Below, piece after piece: positions 1 to 8,566 of a DNA stretch of 64,000 nucleotides. The notes below the pieces were generated by a model, which saw nothing but the letters and a program-made list of their open reading frames with translations, was not told the DNA's origin and did no database searches. The position numbers and the translations under genes are program-made. Source of the stretch: Chalara sp. BL73 (Eukaryota > Ascomycota > Leotiomycetes > Helotiales); NCBI GenBank assembly GCA_918026815.1, contig CAKJVC010000030.1:248001-312000 (forward strand), read 5' to 3'. Within the stretch, counting starts at the first letter, position 1. Each line of letters opens with the position of its first letter.

Positions 1-1644
1 GATGAGCAATATGCGGAGGAGTACGCAAGAAAGAAAGACGCTCGAGAAAAGCTCAGAATAGAGGAACGGGCTAAGGCGCAAGAACTTATTGACGAGAAAA
101 AACGCGCCGACAAGGCAAAGAGACGAGAGGAAGAGAAGCGAATTGAAGAGCAGCAAGAGAGGAGAAATGAGGAGAAAGAGGCAAGAAAACGAGAAGAAGC
201 CGAAGAAAGAGAAAGGCGATACAAGGAAATAAAAGACAAGCAAGATCTTGAGCGTGGACGAGATTGTAATAGAGACAGGGATAGGAGAGATCGAGGGAGA
301 GGTAGGGAGGGAGAAGGCTTCAGCCACAGAGACAGAGACAATCGCGAAGATGATCAACATAGCAGCTGTGACGACGAACCCCGACTTGAAAGCTCAAGCG
401 ATTCTCGCGACAAATCGGATCTCAAGTCAGCATTGTCGAAGGAAGAAAGCGACCACCTAGAGCAAGAAGCCTTAAATAATCTTTTAGACGAAGGCAAACG
501 AGTAGCTGAAATGTCATCAAGACAGCAATCGGGCTTTTCTATTGACCGCTCTCTTGCACCACCTCCACGAAAGACTGTTCCAGCTTCTGCAATCATACCC
601 AAAGTCCCTGTTGTCGACTCAGCCGAGTCTAAGAGTGCTTCCTTCCAGATGCCATACTCATCCTCTAGACATTTCGATAATAGGGATAGGCGGAGTAGTT
701 ACAGGAGTCCTAGTTATGACCGGCCGTCAGCACTTAGGTCAAGCAGAAGTCCCAGTCATCGCCATCGAGCTGTAGATTCCGATGATAGGAGAGATAGTCG
801 GGACCGAAGGCGGCATGATAGTCGAGAGAGAGATTATCGACGGCGGAGGTCAAGTAAAGAGAGAGAGGAACGTCGTCGTACACGATCTCCTTCTCGTGAT
901 CGACGAAAGTCCTACCGATCCCGCAGCCTAGATCGACGTAGCCGTAATACGCTTCCTCTACCTCGAGACTCAAGGCCGATTGAACAATTCACACAATCTG
1001 AGACAGAAATGAGAGCGGACGAAGCCAGGGCTTATCTCGCTCCAATGAAAGAGGCCCAGGAGAAGGGCATACAACCTCCCGGATATTTTAATCGGAGATC
1101 TAAGGTTTCCTCACCGCCACAGCATCGGGACGACAGAGTGGACAGTCCTATTTCGTCAAGGAACAGAGATCATTCGTATGATCGAGATAGGGCCAGGGAT
1201 CGTTCTTCTCGCAGGGATCGTAGTCCGCCGCTCCGGATCAGATCTACTAGTCCGGTCAATATTGATAGATATGTGCCTAGAGCTAAGAGGAGTACGAAGA
1301 GAGACAGGAGCAGAGACAGGAGCAGAGATAGAGAGAGTCGGCGCGATAGAGACAAGGATCGAGACAGCCGGTGGTCACAGGACGATGATAAACACCGGAG
1401 GAGAAGCCGTTCTCGAAGTCGCAGAAGGGACGGAAAGGACGATCGTAGCCGCAGCCGCAGTTCGTACGACAAATATAGGGATTCTAGAAGAGATAAACAT
1501 CGAAGCTGGGATAGGTCTAGGGGCAGGGATAAGGATAGAGATAGGGGCAAGCAACGTGAGAAAAGTAAAGATTGTGACCACGACCACGATCATCGAGAGA
1601 GGAGAAACAGGAGAGAAAGTCGGAGAGATTCCAGGCGAGACTAG
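1..1644 (+). CDS. Arg/Ser-rich (RS-domain) protein, 5' end outside window
   Basis: The frame is open from base 1 to the TAG ending at 1644 (547 residues visible), so the gene starts before the window. The first ~80 visible residues are a highly charged Glu/Lys/Arg stretch that looks helical or coiled-coil. A middle part of mixed composition follows. From about residue 215 to the end it is dominated by RS, RD and SR dipeptides, with a less repetitive island around residues 320-370. RS domains are typical of splicing and mRNA-processing proteins of the nucleus, where they are phosphorylated and mediate protein contacts. No RRM or other catalytic fold is visible in the part present. I do not recognise the specific family, so a splicing-related role is inference from composition. 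Long ORFs on the other strand are shadows of the biased sequence. Confidence 0.75.
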   Translation, partial: DEQYAEEYARKKDAREKLRIEERAKAQELIDEKKRADKAKRREEEKRIEEQQERRNEEKEARKREEAEERERRYKEIKDKQDLERGRDCNRDRDRRDRGRGREGEGFSHRDRDNREDDQHSSCDDEPRLESSSDSRDKSDLKSALSKEESDHLEQEALNNLLDEGKRVAEMSSRQQSGFSIDRSLAPPPRKTVPASAIIPKVPVVDSAESKSASFQMPYSSSRHFDNRDRRSSYRSPSYDRPSALRSSRSPSHRHRAVDSDDRRDSRDRRRHDSRERDYRRRRSSKEREERRRTRSPSRDRRKSYRSRSLDRRSRNTLPLPRDSRPIEQFTQSETEMRADEARAYLAPMKEAQEKGIQPPGYFNRRSKVSSPPQHRDDRVDSPISSRNRDHSYDRDRARDRSSRRDRSPPLRIRSTSPVNIDRYVPRAKRSTKRDRSRDRSRDRESRRDRDKDRDSRWSQDDDKHRRRSRSRSRRRDGKDDRSRSRSSYDKYRDSRRDKHRSWDRSRGRDKDRDRGKQREKSKDCDHDHDHRERRNRRESRRDSRRD

Positions 1645-1840
1645 ACTTCTGATGTAGCCAACATCCCTGCGAGGCGAAAACCACATAGCAGATCATAAAC
1701 TTAGGAATTTCTCAACATTAATTGATAATTTGTATATCGAAGCTTGATTTATTGTAGCGCAAGGGTTGTGCTTTGGTTTAGAATAAAATTTCATCGATAA
1801 ATCTTACCGTGGCTTATTTGACCAATTTCGAACGAATTTT
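1645..1840. other. 3' flank of RS-protein gene
   Basis: AT-rich spacer between the RS-protein stop codon and the solo LTR. An AATAAA-like signal lies near 1783. Nothing else is recognised. Confidence 0.4.
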
Positions 1841-2143
1841 TGTTACGCGCAGGTAACAGACTTATGCCTTAGGGCCTGAGGCTCGGTAAGTTCGCTTACA
1901 CTGGTAATGGACACGTGATGGATCATGGTTATGCAATGATCCCACCCACGAAGGTTCTATATAAGTAGATAGGTATCTCTTTAGATAGGAGCTTCGTGCT
2001 CAACTTCAAATAGTATTCTCATACTTAGTTATTGGGATCTATTCTCTGTATATGTGATATACCTACTTCTTCCCAGACCTACAACCTACGGACTAGATCT
2101 TCTATTCCTATATTACTCTCGGAGTAGTACAGGAGCCATAACG
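1841..2143 (+). repeat. Solo LTR, Ty3/gypsy-like ends, 5-bp target duplication
   Basis: The 303-bp segment begins TGTTACGCGC and ends ..GCCATAACG. It is flanked on both sides by ATTTT (1836-1840 and 2144-2148), a 5-bp target-site duplication. It carries a TATATAAG box near 1961 and a promoter-like pyrimidine-rich stretch downstream, as LTRs do. No internal retroelement coding sequence is adjacent, so this is probably a solo LTR left by recombination. The last base is G instead of the usual A of a TG..CA end, which could be mutation. Orientation is taken from the TATA box. Confidence 0.55.
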
Positions 2144-2148
2144 ATTTT

Positions 2149-3820
2149 CTGCATTGCTATTGGACGCGTTCGTTGATTTTCTACCGCTTGGTACTGTAAA
2201 TAGTTTCACCTCCGGTTTAAGATAAGATAAAAGCATTTGAATCGGTTACATTTTCAAGTTCTGTTCTCGGCTAATATTGCCGGATGTGTAAAAATCGTCA
2301 GCCATAATGCGGAGCCCTGGTCTCGAGTGTCATCCATTTTCCGGTAACAAGCTTGCGAATTTGGCAACAGTAGCCGAGCATCTTTCTGGTCCGCAACTCT
2401 TTTGTGCCTTTTTCCACCACATTATTGACTGAAATGCCGGAAAAAGCACTTTCGCTGAAAATTGGTCAATGGAACTTGCGTTACGCATGGCTTAGGACAA
2501 AATGAGACTATAAACCGCGACATACCTAAAGAATAGTAAAAGCAGTTGCCAAGGAATTGCCGTTTGATCACGATTAATTGAGCCAACGTATAAGTTTCTG
2601 ACGCCGACATACATACTGATCGGAGAATGAGATCTGAACTTCAAGATTTCAAGCTTAGAAAAGAACAGCATTATCCATAGTTGAGATTTTTGCACCTTTG
2701 CAATATACTACAGGATTTTCGCCTCGGGGATGCGGTTAAACTAAGTTATGATATCATTGAATAGGATCTAATCTAGGTCGTTCCGGGGGTGATCTGAAGG
2801 TAGTCTCACCTTTCCTGAGTAGCACTTCTCTACTACGTACACACATATCTTTGCCCACATACCGTGTTTGGTGCATTCGATATCTGTTTGGCTTCTTTTC
2901 ACACATGTCATGTATCCGCGATGGATTAGGTTGCAATTTTGGCTCCAGTAGGAAGACCATTCGGGCAGCTTGAGGCCGGATATGGTTCCATACCGGCGCG
3001 TGAAACAGCATTAACTTAATGAAATGTCATCTTCCTTCCCATCCCATAGCGCCGGTGGTCTAGAGCATGGTTAGGGTTAAAATCGTCACCCGTCTCCACT
3101 TTTTCATTGTGGTCAGCACGAACGCTGACGCGCGGGCACCTTGAAAATTTCGTGTGCACCAGTAAATGCAGGTCATCAAGTGTGGATCTAAACAAAGCAG
3201 GTCATCGAGTGTGGATCTACTTTCGTACAGGTCCAAACAATTACTGTAGTACGATGGAGATGGACCCTAGCCAAGGGGTGGGCAAGCGCGCCACTAGGAA
3301 GACCCAGCGAGGACCCAGTGTGCCAATTTTCGGAACCAACCTCGGCAGTTAGATAGAGCCAATTAAATTACGCATAGGTCAGGTGGGTTTACTCCATCGT
3401 TCTCTGTGTTGCTACGACCCCTGGGGTGAATACAAAGGCGACTACCCCAGATCCACTAAGGAAGTGCCATTGTTGGGGAATACGAGCTCATGATCAAAAG
3501 AGAGAAGGAACACTGGTGCATTTTTATTTATTTTAATTAATTTTTTTAGGGTATTTCAATTCACAACAATATGTTTTTAGCACCTATCATCCTTATATTC
3601 ATCCATATCAGTAGATTCTTTTCATTTACATTCGACACGGCTTAACATGTATGCCACAAGAGGTCATGTCATCCGGTGAAGACTCGACGTCAGTTCGTGA
3701 ACAAATACCTGTGCTCACTCCATGTACTTTCTCACTATAGCGAATTTTCTCTGAAACATCTTTGTTCTCGAACCCAAGTTAGTCCTTTCTCTGCGCTCAC
3801 TCGAAGGCTCATTTGCCACT
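2149..3820. other. Non-coding stretch with repeat relics, upstream of the xylanase gene
   Basis: No convincing gene. Visible items are: a 23-bp direct repeat (3168-3190 and 3197-3219, one mismatch); a short block near 3095-3120 resembling one near 7310-7335; a segment near 3219-3240 shared with the foldback at 38941; and an LTR-like start (TGTTGGGGAATACG) at 3471 without a matching end. The last ~140 bp must hold the xylanase promoter and 5' UTR. I saw no convincing XlnR-type GGCTAA box there. Confidence 0.45.
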
Positions 3821-4948
3821 ATGCTTCTGTACAACTTCGTATCAATACTTGCCACCTTACTTTCAGTGGTCAATGGAAGTCCGTTCCCCGTAACAAAATC
3901 AAACGCACTCGATGAGAGACAGTCAGCTACGCTAAATTCTAAATTCGTCACACATGGAAAGAAGTATTTCGGAACGATTGGCGATGCAGGCACCTTATCA
4001 AATACACAGAATGCTAACATCATCAAATCGCAATTTGGTGCATTGACGGCCGAGAATAGCTTCAAATGGGACGCTACAGAACGTAAGTGCCCTGGTTGCT
4101 AACTTATAAAGAATGACTTATTTTAACTTTTCATAGCATCAAGAGGACAGTTCACTTTTGGGGGCGCTGATACTCTTGCAAACTTTGCGACGTCTAATGG
4201 GAAACTTATCCGAGGTCACACTCTCCGTAAGTACATCTCCGTATTTTGAAACGTGCAACTGAGTATGGCTGACTGTTACTCAATAGTGTGGCACTCTCAA
4301 CTTCCAGGGTGGGTGAGCGCTATCAACGATAGGACAACGCTTACTTCCGTCATCCAAAATCATGTCACCACACTGGTTAATCGCTACAAGGGTAAAATCT
4401 ATGCTTGGGACGTTGTGAACGAGATCTTCAACGAGGATGGGTCATTACGGGATTCGGTCTTCTCGCGGGTCTTAGGGGAGGATTTCGTCAGTATTGCTTT
4501 CAGAGCCGCACGTGCCGCTGACCCCAATGCCAAGCTTTATATCAACGAGTACAATCTCGACGTCGCTTCATATGCGAAGCTGACCACCGGCATGGTTGCA
4601 CATGTCAACAAATGGATCGCTGCAGGTATCCCCATCGATGGGATTGGTAGTCAGGGTCATTTGTCCGCTTCTGGTTTTGGAGCTGCGTCTGGTGTGCCTG
4701 CGGCGCTCAAGGCCCTAGCTGCGTCCTCGGCCAAGGAAGTCGCGCTGACCGAACTAGACATCAAGAATGCTGCCGCCGCAGACTATGTGACTGTTGTTAA
4801 GGCGTGTCTCGATGTTCCGAAGTGCGTCGGTATCACGGTATGGGGCGTCAGTGATAAGGATAGCTGGAGAAGGGGGGATAACCCGTTACTATATGATGCA
4901 AACTATCAACCTAAGGCAGCCTACACGGCTGCCATGGGCTCGCTATAA
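3821..4948 (+). CDS. Secreted GH10 endo-1,4-beta-xylanase
   Basis: Endoxylanase that cleaves the beta-1,4-xylan backbone of plant hemicellulose outside the cell. Three exons are read as 3821-4082, 4137-4226 and 4287-4948, with introns of 54 and 60 nt (GTAAGT..CATAG, GTAAGT..AATAG). They give 337 residues with matching phases. Residues 1-19 are a hydrophobic signal peptide. Family 10 landmarks are in order: [11 protein letters not shown], the [15 protein letters not shown] block across the second splice, [12 protein letters not shown] with the acid/base Glu, and the nucleophile Glu in ALTELDI. The length is typical of a catalytic domain alone, with no CBM. The gene looks intact. It converges on the esterase pseudogene downstream, which would act on the same polymer. 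A xylan-inducible role is inferred from the family only. Confidence 0.93.
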
Positions 4949-5448
4949 TGAATTCGCGAGTGCAGTAGCGCTGTTTGGTGAAGCCGGTGCTAATTACTTG
5001 TGCAAACTCAGAAAACTTAGGGAATGTTATGGAATTTATATCTATTCACAGTCCTTATTGCCTTTCGAAGAATACTGCTGCATGTATGATGATCATTATG
5101 AGGATGAGCACAGGGGATCCCCATTATGAAGATAGGGTTAACATGGTCACTCTAACGTCACCTACTGCATCCCTGCCAACTAGAGTTCGGCGGACCACGA
5201 GAAGAAATGGTGCAAGAACAAAAACGGTTTTCTATGGGTGGCGTAAAATTGGTGATTTTAGTGCTTATAGTTGGTTATGTATCCAGGCAAATACCCGACG
5301 ACCTGGTCAAGAACTGAAATAATTTTGTGTATATCTCTTTGCAGTTGTTTTGAGTAAATAAATACAAGGCAACAGAGCTTTCCACCACGATATAAAACTG
5401 CAACCCTGTCATTCGGACTTTCTCAACCCAGACGGTTTCCTATCTTCA
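4949..5448. other. Intergenic region between convergent xylanase and esterase genes
   Basis: Shared 3' flank of two convergent genes. ORFs here are short and show no recognisable domain. A possible polyadenylation-type AATAAA lies near 5358. Confidence 0.4.
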
Positions 5449-6386
5449 CTAGTTAAACTGGGAAAAGAAGTTCCACATTTCCCCGGGCGTGTACGACCTT
5501 GCACCACTGTCATTTCCCCCCGTCAACAGGGGGCAGGAGCATGGCCACCATCAAACGCAATCCAGGTAACTGGATACCCAGCCTTACACCCCGTGTACTC
5601 AGTTTTGACATGCGTTTTGCTCCCAGCAGCCGGCTCTTTAGGCGTAATCTTATTACACCCATTGTTCGCCACGAATCGATCACGCATTCCCCGCCCTTGT
5701 GCGATATTTAAGGTCCCGTCGCTGACTCCGTGGATCCCCATATATGCAATTGGATCATTCCCACCGCTACACCCGCTCAGCTGGCCACCCGAAATGATAG
5801 CTACGGCGCGGAAATCTTTGGCGCGCGCGCACGCAATGGAAAAGCTCATGGCGCCACCATAGGAAAAGCCGAGGGCGAAGCGCTGGCCCTGATTCACGCA
5901 CAGCTCGCTCTCGATGGACTGCCGCATCGCGTCTACGAATGCGATGTCCTCCCCATTAGAGTTGGCCCAGCCATTCCCGAGCCCCTGTGGCGCAACCAAG
6001 ATTGCGGCCTCATTCGCCATGCGCTGCTGCCCGTAGTAGGCCCACAGGGCGCCGTCGCTGCCGCCACTTGCAACGTCGTTCATCGTGCCGCCAACCCAGT
6101 GGTATGCGAAGATGAGCTTGTAGGGCTTGTTCCTGTCATACCCGTTTGGCACACGGATGGTGTATTGCCTGGTTTTGCCGTTGACGATGATGGATTTAAC
6201 TCCAGATGTCAAGGTTGGGTTCTTGCCGCAGCCAGCTGAATTAGCCCGGATCTCGAGCTTAGTGGAGGGGGTGGTTTCTCCTGAGGGGTTGCAGGCTCCG
6301 GGACGGCATTCTGAGTATCTGCTGTTCAATGGTTGACAGCATGCACCGACTACGCATTCAGTTGAACCAGCCCAGCCGATGCCCCA
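5449..6386 (-). pseudogene. CBM1-linked feruloyl/acetyl-xylan esterase-type gene (CE1/PHB-depolymerase fold), broken at both ends
   Basis: Read on the minus strand this is a CBM1 cellulose-binding module followed by a short linker and an esterase domain of the feruloyl-esterase B / acetyl-xylan-esterase kind. The CBM1 part shows GW.GST.C..G.CC..LN..YSEC. The esterase part shows the nucleophile elbow GFSYGG, an early RVPNGYD..KPY motif and the histidine motif FDGGHAPAP. Such enzymes release ferulate or acetate from xylan. The 5' part of the CBM1 and the signal peptide are missing: LTR-like sequence starts at 6387, exactly inside the CBM1. Near the 3' end the frame breaks after GGHAPAP. Removing one C from a C5 run (near 5531) and one G from a G6 run (near 5521) would restore a family-like tail (SYTPGEMWNFF) ending at 5449. 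It is a pseudogene, or the 3' lesions are sequencing errors. Confidence 0.8.
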
Positions 6387-6602
6387 TGTTCAAATAGAAA
6401 GAGTCACGTGGCCTTCAGAGAGTATAGGGCAAACAAGTGTCAATTGCCGAAGGTTGTAGAACCTAAACTACAGGAGAGAATCCCTCTACTTATAGAGGTG
6501 CGATACTCACATGTCATCACACTGATGCCTACTGTTGCCTATCGGTGCCTACTGGTGCCTACAATAGACTAGGTATGGTCCTTAGACCTAACCTGTTCAA
6601 CA
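6387..6602 (-). repeat. LTR-like insertion truncating the esterase gene
   Basis: On the minus strand the segment begins TGTTGAACAGG and ends CTATTTGAACA, so it has TG..CA ends and short inverted termini. It contains a CTATAAGTAGAGG TATA-like stretch, which fits a small LTR. No 5-bp target duplication is seen, and the missing start of the esterase gene does not resume on the other side. The insertion was therefore followed by deletion or recombination, or the boundary is not the original one. Confidence 0.45.
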
Positions 6603-7882
6603 CAGTGGCTCTTTTGGGGTGGATTTATTGGTCTTAGTTCGGAAGAGTATGTATTCATGCACATACTTGGTCCATATTTACAAACTGGACTAGGTTCTGT
6701 CCCCCTAAGCTTGGGGTTCTCACGGCTATCTGGCTTGCTTTCTCATTGGCAGGCGCTACTGTTAGAGCTACTTGATAAAGAAATGACTGAGGAATAATAA
6801 CAAGCTGACCATAACTTTATATACTCGTGAGGGAAAGACTTGAGACCCCCGAACAAGGGATTCGTCTCGTTACAGTGGGTTTCTCTCCACTCAAGGATCG
6901 ACGTTATTGTGTTATTAATCTATTGTTCAGCATACTCCCTTGTTTATAGCTTTACTCAAATGGGGTTTTTCTAAACTCCTACCAGACTCCCAAACTTATA
7001 ATTTCTTAGTCACTCAATGTTGATTAAAACGGGTTCTTGCTACACAACATATGGGTGACGTGTGTCTTTTTGCCTCTACTTTATCATTATAATCCATTTG
7101 CCAAGAATTTGTTGGACTTATCTAACATCTTGGTCAAAGGCACTTCAGCCTGGCCGCCCCCCAGCATCTCACATGCCTTCAAAGCCATTGTAACCTTTCA
7201 GCTGCTCACAGGGCATGTAATTGTTCTCTAAGAACGCAACATCAACCTGAATTCCAAACACATTCTTGAACTTTTGGGATACCCGATTTCAGCAATTTCA
7301 ACCACAACATCCACTTTTCACACGGGGTCAGCACGAAAATTGTATGGTCTGCAGTTCCACATTTAAATTTGGTGCGCCTGAACCAATTTCTTGATGACCT
7401 GCATATCCGGTGCAGATTAATCGATCTGAAGGTCCGTACCTCAGCATTGGGGTATGGCCATGTACTATATTGTGCTGACCACGTGCGAAACTCGGAGACC
7501 AGTGATGACTTTAAAATGGGGCAACGATGTCTCCGCAGCAGACGTGATTGTGCGGACAAGGTAACTTACCCTTAAATGTCAGTGAATGTCAGTGTGGACG
7601 CGGTGATCTCCACTAGCCGATAAGCCTGAAAATGGATGACCTCCTCAAACTGATGATGTAGGATTGGATGATCTCCCAGTCAATGAGTCTGAGAAATGGG
7701 TCTTAATATCAATGTGTATATGGTGAGTTCTCACAGGTCTAAAATGGATGACCTAACCCCCCCCCCCCCCCCCCCCCCCCAAATTTATTGATCCCGCCTG
7801 CTAATATCCGAGCAACCATTTTACAGTAAATTATCAGCAAAATTAAACCAAAGTGGCAGAACTTTATATGCAGAATTCCACT
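6603..7882. other. Retroelement debris and non-coding sequence
   Basis: 6760-6874 read on the minus strand looks like a short LTR: it starts TGTAACGAGACG, has TATATAAAG, and ends CTCTAACA, but lacks a target duplication. The sequence between it and 6602 reads like degenerate retroelement interior. 7310-7440 shares short blocks with 3095-3240. Around 7630-7760 the phrase AAATGGATGACCT recurs and runs into a homopolymer of 24 C. I see no gene. Confidence 0.4.
7757..7780. repeat. Poly-C/G homopolymer, 24 bases
   Basis: An uninterrupted run of 24 C. It is the longest homopolymer in the window and a likely place for assembly length error. Confidence 0.95.
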
Positions 7883-8063
7883 TGTCGGTATACCTTCTAC
7901 GTGGCAAAAGACGTAGAATCTGTGGCTGCATTCTTGCTATTGTAGATCTGGTATGGAAGTGATTGATTGATTAGAGGTTCTATGCTACGGTTCTATAAGG
8001 TTGGTGATAGTAGTAGGCCCGCAGTTCCACGTGCGGTCAGGTGATATCAACTACATACAAACA
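7883..8063 (+). repeat. Solo LTR (family A) with 5-bp target duplication
   Basis: The 181-bp element starts TGTCGGTATACC and ends ..CATACAAACA. CCACT directly flanks both sides (7878-7882 and 8064-8068). Related copies with the same start, the GGCAAAAG.CGTAG block and the TTCTAAGCTACGG block occur at 36997-37325 (two), 43936-44103, 44410-44510 and 56785-56978. No internal coding region is attached, so it is a solo LTR. Confidence 0.75.
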
Positions 8064-8068
8064 CCACT

Positions 8069-8566
8069 ACTAGACCTTGTAAAAAATAATCGAGTCTTGG
8101 GCCGAGTTTTTCGGATTTGTATAAGCCAGACGGAGTTAGAATTCAAGATTAACTATAAGAAAAAAAGAGCAGAATATGCTCCTCAGATACCATAGAGGGT
8201 AAATCAATTCAGTATAGTTTTCATCCTAACTTTGATCTTATTGCTTAATATAATAATACGCAAGGGAAATTGAACCTGTCCTAATGAGTGTCTTTAAATT
8301 CAATATCTATTCAGTTATTTGCCCAGAAAGCCAGTATATTCTAGAGCTGCTAAAGCTTAGAAAAGAGGGCATACAAAGCGACATGATGCCTTCTGCGTGG
8401 CTTGGTGGAGTTTCTGAACACTATGGCCGTGGAACACATGCAAAATTTCTTCTCAAACAGCTGGGAAGCTAATTGCCATAACTAAAGAGCTAAATTATGA
8501 AATAAACATTGGGAATCTTCTGATGAGCTATCTCACGGCGGGATGATTGGCGTCCTCTGACTACAC
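8069..8566. other. Intergenic sequence 3' of the dynamin pseudogene
   Basis: AT-rich sequence with no recognisable gene. Short ORFs at 8001-8195 and 8284-8472 lack family features. Confidence 0.35.

Noticed and set aside
354..1686. Several antisense and alternate-frame ORFs across the RS-protein gene
   Set aside because: They are produced by the repetitive Arg/Ser codons; the continuous frame from base 1 has the domain logic.
3471..3580. LTR starting TGTTGGGGAATACG
   Set aside because: No matching 3' end or target duplication could be found.
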